Shown here: one piece after another, positions 9,933 through 19,221 of the stretch | Numbering within the stretch: position 1 is the stretch's first letter | Layout: each line of letters starts with the position of its first letter | DNA from: Bacteroidales bacterium | GTDB taxonomy: Bacteria > Bacteroidota > Bacteroidia > Bacteroidales > GCA-2748055 | Assembly (NCBI GenBank): GCA_018400695.1 | Contig: JAGYMF010000005.1 | Span: forward strand, 1 to 37,691 | Direction of reading: 5' to 3' | DNA: 37,691 nucleotides | Made by a program: the position numbers and the translations under genes | The notes under the pieces: model-generated | What the model was told of the DNA's origin: nothing | What the model saw: the letters and a program-made list of their open reading frames with translations, nothing else | Database searches by the model: none

Positions 9933-11441
9933 ATGTTGGAAAAACAAGATTTGCAGCAGATTCGTGACCGCGGATCCGATCCGGCACATGTTATGGTGCA
10001 ACTGGAACGTTTTAATCGGGGATTTCCCTTTGCAGAGATCGTCGAACCTGCATCACTTTCGCGCGGAATATCTGCTTTTTCGGATGAGGAGAAGGCAGAC
10101 TTAGCGGCTTATTATGATCAGAATACAGCAGCCTACGATATTTGTCGTTTTGTTCCGGCATCCGGAGCTGCCACAAGGATGTTCAAGACACTTTTTTCTT
10201 TGAAAGATAAGTTTCAGGGGCGATCCAAAGAGGAGCAGCAGCATCTTGCAGCATCTGATAAGGAGGCTCAGCAGTTTTTTGGTTCACTGGCCGCGTATCC
10301 TTTTTACGGCGACCTGTCGCTCTCCGGTGAAGAAGCGCCCGCAGAACTGCTGGAAATGGTCCTGGATGAAAAAGGGTTGAACTATGGCTTGCTGCCCAAG
10401 GGGTTACTGAAGTTTCATCAATACGGTGCGGAAAGCAGGACAGCCTTTGAAGAGCATCTGCATGAGGCAGCGCGGATGGTCGGACCGGATATGGAGGTAA
10501 ACCTGCACTTTACCGTGTCAGAGGAGCACCTGGAAGGGTTCCTTGCCCTGGAGAAGGCCCTGGTTCCTGGTTTAGAAAAGCAATATTCAGTAAGATTTCA
10601 TATTTCCTATTCCTTTCAGAAGCCTGAGACGGACACCATTGCAGTTGACATGGAGAACAGACCCTTCAGGGATGATGAGGGAAAACTGGTTTTCAGACCG
10701 GGGGGTCATGGAGCACTGCTTGACAACCTCAATGAGCTTCAATATGAAATCGTCTTTATCAATAACATTGACAATATTTCACCCGACAGGAACAGTGATC
10801 AACGCGTTCTCCACAAAAAGATGCTTGGAGGTTTGCTGATGCGGTTGCTTGAGGAGACAGGAGAAATGGTGGCAGAGCTGAAGGAAACTCCGGGTGACGA
10901 CGATGTTGCGACTGCAGCAGCATGGTTGCAGGGCAGGGCCTGTGTTGAATTACCAACCTTTTTTCAAAGTATGGGCAGGGAGGAGCAGGTTGCCTGGCTC
11001 ATTTCTATGCTGGACAGACCATTGAGGGTGTGTGGTATGGTGAGGAATGAGGGAGAGCCCGGAGGGGGCCCGTTTTTTGTAAGGAATACAGATGGAGAAA
11101 TATCGCTTCAGATCGTGGAGCCTTCCCAGGTGGATACTACGATTGAAACGCAACGGGCTCTTTTCCGGAAATCAAGTCACTTCAATCCTGTGGATCTTGT
11201 ATGCAGCCTGAGGAGTACAGGTGGGACCTCATTTGATCTGAGGCGATACGTTGATCCCGATACTGGCTTTATTTCTGAAAAGTCGATGAAGGGAAGGGAG
11301 CTGAAGGCGCTGGAGTTACCGGGACTATGGAACGGTTCAATGGCTGACTGGATCACGGTCTTTGCAGAGATTCCTGCAGCAACGTTTACACCGGTAAAAA
11401 CGGTCTTTGACCTGGTAAGGCCGGCACACAGGACTGACTAA
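9933..11441 (+). CDS. DUF4301 family protein
   Basis: RFVPASGAATRMFKTLF, FRPGGHGALLDNLNEL...VFINNIDNI, LRVCGMVRNEGEPGGGPFFV: conserved nucleotidyltransferase-like motifs recalled for this Bacteroidota family. Confidence 0.8.
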   Translation: MLEKQDLQQIRDRGSDPAHVMVQLERFNRGFPFAEIVEPASLSRGISAFSDEEKADLAAYYDQNTAAYDICRFVPASGAATRMFKTLFSLKDKFQGRSKEEQQHLAASDKEAQQFFGSLAAYPFYGDLSLSGEEAPAELLEMVLDEKGLNYGLLPKGLLKFHQYGAESRTAFEEHLHEAARMVGPDMEVNLHFTVSEEHLEGFLALEKALVPGLEKQYSVRFHISYSFQKPETDTIAVDMENRPFRDDEGKLVFRPGGHGALLDNLNELQYEIVFINNIDNISPDRNSDQRVLHKKMLGGLLMRLLEETGEMVAELKETPGDDDVATAAAWLQGRACVELPTFFQSMGREEQVAWLISMLDRPLRVCGMVRNEGEPGGGPFFVRNTDGEISLQIVEPSQVDTTIETQRALFRKSSHFNPVDLVCSLRSTGGTSFDLRRYVDPDTGFISEKSMKGRELKALELPGLWNGSMADWITVFAEIPAATFTPVKTVFDLVRPAHRTD

Positions 11442-12757
11442 AGTATACCGGATTCCCGCAGCAGTGTCCATCCTTCAGTCCAGTCTTCCGATCCGAAAGC
11501 ACCTTTATAGCTTACCTTTTCGTACCAGGAATGATCGTATGCTGCCATATCCTCAAAAATGGTATGGTCAGGAAGCAGTTTCAGGACCCCTGAGGCAATA
11601 TTCAACGGATCGTCAACCTTGTTGCCCCAGGCAGTCAGTGAATCGGACAGTATGGCATTTTCAACAGTAAAGAGATCACCTGTTGTATGGTAGCAATAGA
11701 TGTTCGTTTGTGTTTGGATCGTGTTGGAAAAGATATTGTTCTCAATGGTCAGAAAGCCGTTCCTGAACAATGAGTATGCATCTCCGGCCACACCAGTATT
11801 GTTGAGAGCGATTCCTGTTCCGGGATGGACGAAGATGGAGTTCTTAATAAATCCTCCGCCGTATCCATAGAAATCGATGATGGGAAAGGTAAGATTATCA
11901 GAATCTCCAATTAGTGTGATGTTATAGAGTGTGGGAAATGCATTTGGCAGCATCTGCAGCGGTTGTGAACCACCCGAACATTCCAGACCCCGGTCAGACG
12001 AATTGTTATTCACCCCTACCAGGAACTGGCATTTCCCACTGTATCCCAGGTCAAAGTCGAAAGCATCATCCCCGCAGAATGCAACAATTATGTTTTTACA
12101 GTTCACAGTTCCTCCGAAAATTTCGACGCCATCGTCTTCATTGGCAATAACCTCAACAAACTCAACAGAGGTTTTTCTGCCGACACCACCAAGCGTAAGG
12201 CCGTTGATTTCATTTCCTTCCCCGATGTTTGTCCCACCATGCCGGATGGAGACATAGCGCAGTATTCCGGAATTATCGTTCTCATCAAATCCTCCGTAGA
12301 CACCACGGGGTTCACTGACAGGTATACCTTCGATCATGTCTTCACCCGAAGGAGTATTTACAGGGGCGTTTCCAAGTACAATGAGTCCTCCCCACAAACC
12401 ACGGGCTTCCATGGGAATGCTACCCTGCAGATCGTCTCCCTCGACGGTAAATATGATCGGATCCGAGCTTGTTCCTTCAGCAATGATCCTTCCTCCACGG
12501 GAAACAATGAGGGCGCTGGAGAGGCTTCCTTGTCCTGTTTTCGCCTTAATTACCGTTCCTGGTTCTATCGTGAGTGTTTGTCCGTCGTTAACAAATACAA
12601 AACCATCGATAAGATACGTATTGTTCCTGGTCCAGGTCGTTGTGCCGGTTCCGCCACCAAGGTCAGTAATAACGTTGGTCTGCTCCAGTACGTAGCTGCT
12701 TTTTCTGCAACCAGGAAAGAGGAGGATTATCAGGATAATATGAGACAAATATTTCAT
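11438..12757 (-). CDS. Lipoprotein with predicted parallel beta-helix fold, function unknown
   Basis: Lipobox LLFPGC near the N-terminus; FVFVNDGQTLTIEPGTVIKAKTG, IIAEGTSSDPIIFTVEG, repeated short beta segments. Confidence 0.75.
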   Translation of the reverse strand: MKYLSHIILIILLFPGCRKSSYVLEQTNVITDLGGGTGTTTWTRNNTYLIDGFVFVNDGQTLTIEPGTVIKAKTGQGSLSSALIVSRGGRIIAEGTSSDPIIFTVEGDDLQGSIPMEARGLWGGLIVLGNAPVNTPSGEDMIEGIPVSEPRGVYGGFDENDNSGILRYVSIRHGGTNIGEGNEINGLTLGGVGRKTSVEFVEVIANEDDGVEIFGGTVNCKNIIVAFCGDDAFDFDLGYSGKCQFLVGVNNNSSDRGLECSGGSQPLQMLPNAFPTLYNITLIGDSDNLTFPIIDFYGYGGGFIKNSIFVHPGTGIALNNTGVAGDAYSLFRNGFLTIENNIFSNTIQTQTNIYCYHTTGDLFTVENAILSDSLTAWGNKVDDPLNIASGVLKLLPDHTIFEDMAAYDHSWYEKVSYKGAFGSEDWTEGWTLLRESGIL

Positions 12758-12763
12758 AATGCT

Positions 12764-13765
12764 TTAAAAAATAGCTTCAAGGTGAATGAAAATAACCTTT
12801 TCGGTGGCTCCATTTCCCGCATATTCGACCCAGTCCTGGTAGTCGATGGTGATATGAAGGCTGCTGAGGGGTGAATATTGGATACCGGCCACTACGGCAC
12901 TGCCGTCGTTGGGTAAGTTCCATGGTATAGTAGTGTTTTCCAATAAATTGGAATAAACCTGATCATATCGTAAAAAAAACTCCCATGCCTCTGTAAATAC
13001 CCAGGTGCTGTAAAGAGAATATCCAAACCTGTTTCGTCCCGGGTTGTATCTGTAATTCAGCTGATGGTTGTATTCTGCACCAGTGCGGAATTTTTCCGTG
13101 CGAAACCCTGCAAAGCCGGAAAAGGTCATTTGTGGATCCGTTACCATAAAAATGGAGTAGTAGGATCTGAGAATAATTTTATTTGACGGAAGGAAAGTAA
13201 TACCCCAGCCCGCTTTGTAAGTATCATCGCGCTGTGGACTGGAATATCCTTCTCCGTTAGAGATCACCAGGTCGGTTTTTAATGTGGGACTGATTTGGTA
13301 CCGCGCGCCTGCACCGATATCGGCACTGGGTCCAAAGCGGTATTCATCGAGGAAAGATCTGTATAGAAAGCGGTAACCCCAGAACTCTTCCTGTTCTTTA
13401 AATTGTACCATATCAAAAAGTCCACCCCAGGCAGTTAAATTGCCTTTTTTCCAGGTAATTCCGGCATTTTTGAAATAGGCATAACGCCTGACCCTGCTGA
13501 ATTCTGAGACATCATCCGGGCTGCCCACATCAAGTTTTACCTGGGCATACAGATGCTTACTGATCTGTTTTTCATATCCGAAATAAGCCCTGGTGAGTTC
13601 AAAAGCAGTATGGTGATTGGGGGTATTTAACATGAAATTGAAATTGGAATGGATTTTTCCTGATAAAACACCAATGTATTCCGGACTGTTATCTTGCTGC
13701 TGGGCCATGGTATAGATGGACAACATGATCATTACCAGGATGTGCAGGAATTTGGATTGAAACAT
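12764..13765 (-). CDS. Outer-membrane porin-like beta-barrel protein (OprO/OprP-like in character)
   Basis: Signal peptide ending MAQ; alternating aromatic/beta pattern, C-terminal F; AYFGYEKQISKHLYAQVKLDVG and AGAEYNHQLNY-type segments; next to phosphate genes. Confidence 0.7.
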   Translation of the reverse strand: MFQSKFLHILVMIMLSIYTMAQQQDNSPEYIGVLSGKIHSNFNFMLNTPNHHTAFELTRAYFGYEKQISKHLYAQVKLDVGSPDDVSEFSRVRRYAYFKNAGITWKKGNLTAWGGLFDMVQFKEQEEFWGYRFLYRSFLDEYRFGPSADIGAGARYQISPTLKTDLVISNGEGYSSPQRDDTYKAGWGITFLPSNKIILRSYYSIFMVTDPQMTFSGFAGFRTEKFRTGAEYNHQLNYRYNPGRNRFGYSLYSTWVFTEAWEFFLRYDQVYSNLLENTTIPWNLPNDGSAVVAGIQYSPLSSLHITIDYQDWVEYAGNGATEKVIFIHLEAIF

Positions 13766-13809
13766 AACTGCTCAATTGCGGGGTTTTTGTCGATGTTTAG
13801 ATATCAGCG

Positions 13810-13817
13810 CAAAAATA
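13810..13817 (-). promoter_or_regulatory. Putative -7 element TATTTTTG for the porin-like gene
   Basis: CAAAAATA on + strand ~45 bp upstream of start; fits TAnnTTTG. Confidence 0.35.
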
Positions 13818-14021
13818 GAAGATTTGATCGGAATTGCATTAATAATCGCTGTTGAACATCCGGTTTAGAAAATTTGAATATGCAGTGAATGGTCTCCGCT
13901 AACGTAAATAGTATTATCATTTTGCAGGCGATAACGAATTGAAGATTAATATAGAAGAAGATATCAAAAACATCAAAAAAGAGGGCAGTTAATAATTTGT
14001 AATTATGAATAGTGAATTTTT

Positions 14022-14035
14022 ATGTAAGTTTACAT
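14022..14035. promoter_or_regulatory. Inverted repeat ATGTAA-GT-TTACAT upstream of response regulator 1
   Basis: Perfect 6-bp arms, 17 bp before the ATG (14053) that aligns with the paralogue's start. Confidence 0.4.
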
Positions 14036-14052
14036 TTAATTATTATTGTGGT

Positions 14053-14757
14053 ATGAATTGGAATGAGTTTAAAATTCTTCTTGTTGATGACGAGTTGGAT
14101 ATCCTGGAGTTTCTAAGTTATAACCTTAAAAATGAAGGATTTGAAATTCATACTGCCAGTAATGGTGCAGATGCATTAAAGCTGGCAGCAAGGATTCAGC
14201 CCCATCTTGTTTTGCTGGATGTCATGATGCCAGAGATGGATGGAATTGAGACATGTGAGGAGATCAGGAAACTTCCGAACATGGAAAATACGCTGATTGC
14301 ATTTCTGACTGCCAGGGGAGAGGATTATTCACAGATCGCTGGATTTGAGGCGGGTGGAGACGATTATATCACAAAGCCAATTAAACCGAAACTGTTGATT
14401 TCCAAGATCAAGTCGCTGCTGAAAAGGTCTTCAGTTGTGAACGGAAAAGGCGGTGTAGAATCTTCCAATAAGGTTATTTCCGGAGATTTGGTTATTGATA
14501 AGGACCGGTACCTGGTTATTTTGAAGGGACGGGAGATCGTTTTTCCCCGGAAGGAATTTGAATTGATCTCTCTTTTGATATCTAAACCTGATAAGGTGTT
14601 TTCACGTGAGGAGATATTTGACAGAATATGGGGTGATAATATTGTTGTGGGTGACCGTACCATCGATGTTCATATACGAAAACTCCGGGAGAAGCTTGGT
14701 GGCGATTATATACGAACGGTTAAGGGGATTGGATATAAATATGTTAAGCCGGCTTAA
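14053..14757 (+). CDS. OmpR/PhoB-type response regulator (paralogue 1)
   Basis: Receiver (ILLVDDELDILEF...LLDVMMPEMDG...KPIKP) plus winged helix (RTIDVHIRKLREKLGGDYIRTVKGIGYKY); start chosen by alignment with the paralogue at 17235 rather than the longer ORF start 14005. Confidence 0.92.
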   Translation: MNWNEFKILLVDDELDILEFLSYNLKNEGFEIHTASNGADALKLAARIQPHLVLLDVMMPEMDGIETCEEIRKLPNMENTLIAFLTARGEDYSQIAGFEAGGDDYITKPIKPKLLISKIKSLLKRSSVVNGKGGVESSNKVISGDLVIDKDRYLVILKGREIVFPRKEFELISLLISKPDKVFSREEIFDRIWGDNIVVGDRTIDVHIRKLREKLGGDYIRTVKGIGYKYVKPA

Positions 14758-14764
14758 CCGGCTT
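14746..14764. terminator. Hairpin AAGCCGG-CTTAA-CCGGCTT containing the response-regulator stop codon
   Basis: 7-bp GC-rich stem, followed by perfect palindrome CTATTATATAATAG (14768-14781); between convergent genes. Confidence 0.5.
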
Positions 14765-14797
14765 TAGCTATTATATAATAGACTGTGCGCTTTCTTC

Positions 14798-17038
14798 TTA
14801 CAGCTGTTTTTTCCTGGCTGATTCGATCATTGTTCTGTAAGCTTTCACAAGCTGTACAACGTGTAGGAGAAGATTCTTGGTTTCCGTCAGCATCTCAATG
14901 TAAGTCATACTTACTTTTGTTCCCTTCTGCTTTTTCTTCAGGATCTTGATCCTGTTTTTAATGATTGCATTGATCGATTCAGTAAGCATGTCCCTCTTGG
15001 CAATATATTCGTCCAGGTCTTTTGCCTGACTGCTCTTCATAAGTGAGATACTATAGTTGAAAAACTCATTCAGGGTTTCGTTGAATGCTTTTAACTCCTT
15101 GCTTTGTTCTTGGTCCAGAGCATGGTTATTATCGATGTGTTGATATGCCGGGTTAATGATGTGTATCAGCGCATTGGATACCTCTTTCAGGTGATCCACG
15201 ACCTGCACATAGTTGTGACCGCTCTCTAGCTCCGTCTCCTGGAAAGATTTTAACGTGTCAGCTACACTGTCTTTGATATTTTTGATTTCTTTATTGAGTT
15301 TTTTGGACTCTTTGCGGATTGACTTGAGTTCCTTGCGGCTCTCTTTTGCAAAACTCTCATATGTAAGGAAGAGCAGCTTGGATGTTTCAATAATCGCACT
15401 TCTTACTTCATCTTCGCATACAACCATGATCTGATCTGAAGCACTTTGCCTGCTATTTTCCTTCATTTCACCGTTCTTGACCCGTTTTTTATGAAATGCA
15501 TGTGTACGGATGAGAATAAATATAGATAGAATAACCAGTCCGAGGATGACGGGCAGTTTTCCGAAGAAGATGAGTGTAGCGATAAGGAAAGAGACAACAA
15601 ATGCCGTAAAGGCTGTAAAAAACCAACCACCGATTACTGTCAGGACTCCTGTAATACGGTAAACAGCACTTTCCCTTCCCCAGGCGCCATCTGCCAGAGA
15701 GGTTCCCATGGCTACCATGAATGTCACATAGGTAGTGGACAGTGGCAGTTTCAGAGAGGTGCCGATAGCGATGAGGATACTTGCCACGACGAGGTTTACT
15801 GATGCCCTTACAAGGTCGAATGCAATCTTGTTTTTCTTATCTGCTTCAGAACTTTTGCTAACATCAAATCGTTTAACAGAGAAATTTTTTACCTTTTTTG
15901 GGGTTATTTTGTTGATACCATTCGATAATTCGATGGTTTTTCTAACGATAAATCTGGCCAGACTGGTGGATTCAAAACGTTCGCTTCCTTCGCCCTGGCG
16001 ACTAAGGTCGATTGTTGTAGCGGTAACAGACTTCGCTTTTTTGGATAATCTTAAGGTGATCACCATGATTAACCCTGCAGCGATGAGGAAGATCAGCGGT
16101 GTATTGACCTCTTTATTCAGAGCGTTCATCATCAGGGTGTCCGGGCCTGCTCCTGAGGCCGAAAAGGCCTTAAAAGATTCGAAACCTGCCAGGGGTACAC
16201 CGATAAAGTTTACGAGGTCGTTTCCAGCAAAGGCCATAGCCAGAGCAAATGTTCCTACCAGAACGGTAAACTTCAGGATGTTCAGTCGCGTAAATAGAAC
16301 GAGTCCCTGAAGGATTATCGTCCACCCGGCAAAGCTGACCAGTAAAATTTTTACCGTATTGCTTTTTAGAAATCCGAGCATATCTTCATCCACCAGTGTA
16401 GAGCCTTTAGCGCCTTTGATCAGTAAAAAATAGAGTATAGCAGTGATCGCGAATCCTCCCCAGACGCCTCCCCAGTATTTATAGGTTTTCATGATATCAA
16501 AAGAGAATGCGAACCTGACTACCGCCATAATGATCAATCCCACGGTAAAGGCGATGATCACCGACAGGAATATTCCCGCAATGATCAGCATGGCACTATC
16601 GGTGTTGATAAAGGTGGACATATTGGTGAATTCGCCGTTGGAACCGATAATCTTGTATAGCGCAACTGCTACAGCTGACCCCAGCAATTCAAAAACAATT
16701 GATACTGTTGTAGAAGTTGGAAGTCCTATTGTATTGAAGAAATCGAGAAGCAGGATATCGGTCATCATAACCGCCAGGAAGACCACCATGATTTCTGCAA
16801 AAGTGAATTGTTCAGGATGGAAGATTCCTTTTCTTGCCACCTCCATCATGCCGTTTGAAAAGACGGCGCCGATAAGCACTCCTGCTGCTGCAATAGATAA
16901 AATAACAGCAAATGGAGCGGCTTTGGAACCGATTGCTGAATTCAGGAAGTTCACGGCATCATTGCTTACTCCGACGATCAGGTCAGATATTGCAAGAAGG
17001 AACAATACGATAACGATAAGAAGGTAATACGATTCCAT
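14798..17038 (-). CDS. Inorganic phosphate transporter (Pit/Pho4 family) with long C-terminal helical PhoU-like domain
   Basis: Duplicated signature GVSNDAVNFLNSAIG / FAGNDLVNFIGVPLAG; LPTSTTVSIVFELLG / LPLSTTYVTFMVAMGTSLADGAWGRESAVYRITG; ~200 aa charged helical C-terminus. Confidence 0.93.
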   Translation of the reverse strand: MESYYLLIVIVLFLLAISDLIVGVSNDAVNFLNSAIGSKAAPFAVILSIAAAGVLIGAVFSNGMMEVARKGIFHPEQFTFAEIMVVFLAVMMTDILLLDFFNTIGLPTSTTVSIVFELLGSAVAVALYKIIGSNGEFTNMSTFINTDSAMLIIAGIFLSVIIAFTVGLIIMAVVRFAFSFDIMKTYKYWGGVWGGFAITAILYFLLIKGAKGSTLVDEDMLGFLKSNTVKILLVSFAGWTIILQGLVLFTRLNILKFTVLVGTFALAMAFAGNDLVNFIGVPLAGFESFKAFSASGAGPDTLMMNALNKEVNTPLIFLIAAGLIMVITLRLSKKAKSVTATTIDLSRQGEGSERFESTSLARFIVRKTIELSNGINKITPKKVKNFSVKRFDVSKSSEADKKNKIAFDLVRASVNLVVASILIAIGTSLKLPLSTTYVTFMVAMGTSLADGAWGRESAVYRITGVLTVIGGWFFTAFTAFVVSFLIATLIFFGKLPVILGLVILSIFILIRTHAFHKKRVKNGEMKENSRQSASDQIMVVCEDEVRSAIIETSKLLFLTYESFAKESRKELKSIRKESKKLNKEIKNIKDSVADTLKSFQETELESGHNYVQVVDHLKEVSNALIHIINPAYQHIDNNHALDQEQSKELKAFNETLNEFFNYSISLMKSSQAKDLDEYIAKRDMLTESINAIIKNRIKILKKKQKGTKVSMTYIEMLTETKNLLLHVVQLVKAYRTMIESARKKQL

Positions 17039-17234
17039 TGGCAGAAGTTGATTTTCAATGCGTAAAAATAGAATTTATTGTCAATACAAAAGGTGTTCCA
17101 ATATTAATTTAAGGTAAAGTGAATATTATTTCAGGGTGAAGTCAGCCTTGCGCTTTATGTTTAAAATAATGCTTGCTTAACAATTAATTCATTGTGCTGT
17201 TGTATTTTAGCAGACAATAAAAGATTGATTAAAC

Positions 17235-17933
17235 ATGAGCAACCGGAAAAAATCCATATTGATTGTTGATGATGAGCAAGATATACTTGAATTCTTGTCA
17301 TATAATCTTAGTCGTGAAAACTATATGGTGAATACAGCCAGCAATGGAAAGAAAGCTGTTGAAATGGCGCTAAAACTGAATCCTGATCTGATTCTTTTGG
17401 ATTTGATGATGCCGGAAATGGATGGTATTGAAGTGTGTCAGGAGATTAGAAAGAACAAGGAGATTGGCAGTACGCTCATTGCCATTTTATCAGCCCGGGC
17501 TGAAAGCTATTCCCAGATCGCCGGGTTTGATGCTGGTGCCGACGACTATATCGTAAAACCCATTCGTCCCAGGTTGCTGATCAGCCGGATCAATGCTTTG
17601 CTGAAGCGTGCCTCCGATAAGGTGGAGTCGGCTTTAACGCCGGATGAAGATATCCGGAATTTCGGAAATCTTCTGATCGATATTGGAAAGCACCGGGTTT
17701 TGGTTAATAACAAGGATATGATGCTTCCTAACAAAGAGTTTCGGCTCTTAACGTTGCTTACATCTGTTCCTTCAAAGGTCTTCCCGCGTGATGAGATATA
17801 CCAATTCGTCTGGGGGGAGAATGTGTATGTATGTGAACGGACGATTGATGTATATATACGGAAACTGCGGGAAAAAATCGGACAAAACCGGATCAAAACC
17901 ATCAAGAGTGTCGGCTATAGCTTTGAAGCCTGA
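17235..17933 (+). CDS. OmpR/PhoB-type response regulator (paralogue 2)
   Basis: ILIVDDEQDILEFLSYNL...LLDLMMPEMDG...KPIRP plus RTIDVYIRKLREKIGQNRIKTIKSVGYSF; closely similar to the 14053 gene. Confidence 0.94.
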   Translation: MSNRKKSILIVDDEQDILEFLSYNLSRENYMVNTASNGKKAVEMALKLNPDLILLDLMMPEMDGIEVCQEIRKNKEIGSTLIAILSARAESYSQIAGFDAGADDYIVKPIRPRLLISRINALLKRASDKVESALTPDEDIRNFGNLLIDIGKHRVLVNNKDMMLPNKEFRLLTLLTSVPSKVFPRDEIYQFVWGENVYVCERTIDVYIRKLREKIGQNRIKTIKSVGYSFEA

Positions 17934-18073
17934 AAAACATTTTCCTGTTAGAGGCTTTCAGAAAGTGTTGATCTTTATTTGTATCATAATATTTCTTACT
18001 TTTATAACACTTTGTGCTGTGGATCGGTGAATGAAGTGATTTATATTTACTACTGATCAAACATCCGATAGAT

Positions 18074-19219
18074 ATGAAAGCAATCAAGGTACTTGTAATT
18101 GTCGTTGTTGTTGTTTTGATCCTTCCACTTCTGGGGTATGCAGGCTGGCTTTTAAAAAAAGGTCAGCCACTGGAAGTTTTCGTCGTTAACAAATCAATGA
18201 CAGCATTCAAGGGGAGTGAGAACCGGGCGATGAACAACATTCTCATCCGGGACAAATTTTTCACCGCTGCCAACAGGACGTATGATCTTTCAATTGATCA
18301 TTATGGCTTAATCTGGAACAAGGGTGAATACAGAATCAAATTTCCCAGGCTGAATGAGCTTGAACATATGGCCGGAAAGGTTGATTTGATCTATTATGCA
18401 GATGCGTCGGGGATTATGACATCTCAAGTCAGAGATCTCAAAAAGGGTGAGCCTGACAGGGTTGAATATGGAGGGCTTAACAATTCAGATTATACCCTGA
18501 TCCGCTATTTTTTTGAGATGAACAAGCCATTGGTTGCGGAATGTGCTTTTATATCACCCCCAACTGAACCCCTGGTACGTTTTAATATTGAAAAACTTAC
18601 AGATATCTATTATGTTGGATGGATTGGAAAGTGTGTAAAGGACCTTGCGGATGAGGCTGACAGGGGTGTTGGTTTCGACTGGAAAGAGCGTTATACGGAA
18701 TATACAGGAAACCAGTGGACTGCTCGTGGACCAGGAATTGTAATGATACATACGGAAGCGGAACGTATCCTGGTACTCAGGGAGGGGGAGGATATTAAAA
18801 TTGCAGATGGATTTGTATTTTCATCAGAGGCCGGTATTGAGAATTACAACCTGCCACCAAGCGTGAATTACAATGGATGGTTTACTGTGCTACATGAGGG
18901 GAGGAATACTGTATTGTCTGAATTTCAGTTACAAGCGACAGCGAAAGGAAAAGCGCGCCTGAATGAATTTGGTATACCGGAGAAGTTTCCGGCTTTGATT
19001 TATGCCGATGATCATCATTTCTATTACCTGGCCGGGGACTTTGGAAAAAGCAGTTCTGGCGGCCTATTCCATAAAGTGCTGGTGCTGGGACCGATAAGGA
19101 ATGCAATACGCAGTAAAGGCAGGAGTGCTTCAAGTTTTTATTATTCATACTACATGCCTTTAATGACAGAAATACTGGATGATGCCCGGTTGATCAGGAC
19201 AGAGAAAAACCAGAACTAA
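18074..19219 (+). CDS. Conserved hypothetical protein with N-terminal transmembrane anchor
   Basis: 381-aa ORF, MKAIKVLVIVVVVVLILPLLGYAGWLL anchor; no domain I recognise. Confidence 0.7.
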   Translation: MKAIKVLVIVVVVVLILPLLGYAGWLLKKGQPLEVFVVNKSMTAFKGSENRAMNNILIRDKFFTAANRTYDLSIDHYGLIWNKGEYRIKFPRLNELEHMAGKVDLIYYADASGIMTSQVRDLKKGEPDRVEYGGLNNSDYTLIRYFFEMNKPLVAECAFISPPTEPLVRFNIEKLTDIYYVGWIGKCVKDLADEADRGVGFDWKERYTEYTGNQWTARGPGIVMIHTEAERILVLREGEDIKIADGFVFSSEAGIENYNLPPSVNYNGWFTVLHEGRNTVLSEFQLQATAKGKARLNEFGIPEKFPALIYADDHHFYYLAGDFGKSSSGGLFHKVLVLGPIRNAIRSKGRSASSFYYSYYMPLMTEILDDARLIRTEKNQN

Positions 19220-19221
19220 GT

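Noticed and set aside
12239-12874. 211-aa + strand ORF spanning the lipoprotein and porin-like genes
   Set aside because: Antisense to two well-supported genes; no start context or domain
13921-13992. Short open stretch ...DNELKINIEEDIKNIKKEGS* upstream of response regulator 1
   Set aside because: No ATG and too short; charged peptide pattern alone is not evidence of a gene
15735-16310. 191-aa ORF antisense to the Pit transporter (also 16491..17027)
   Set aside because: Composition is that of a reversed membrane protein gene; sense strand is clearly coding
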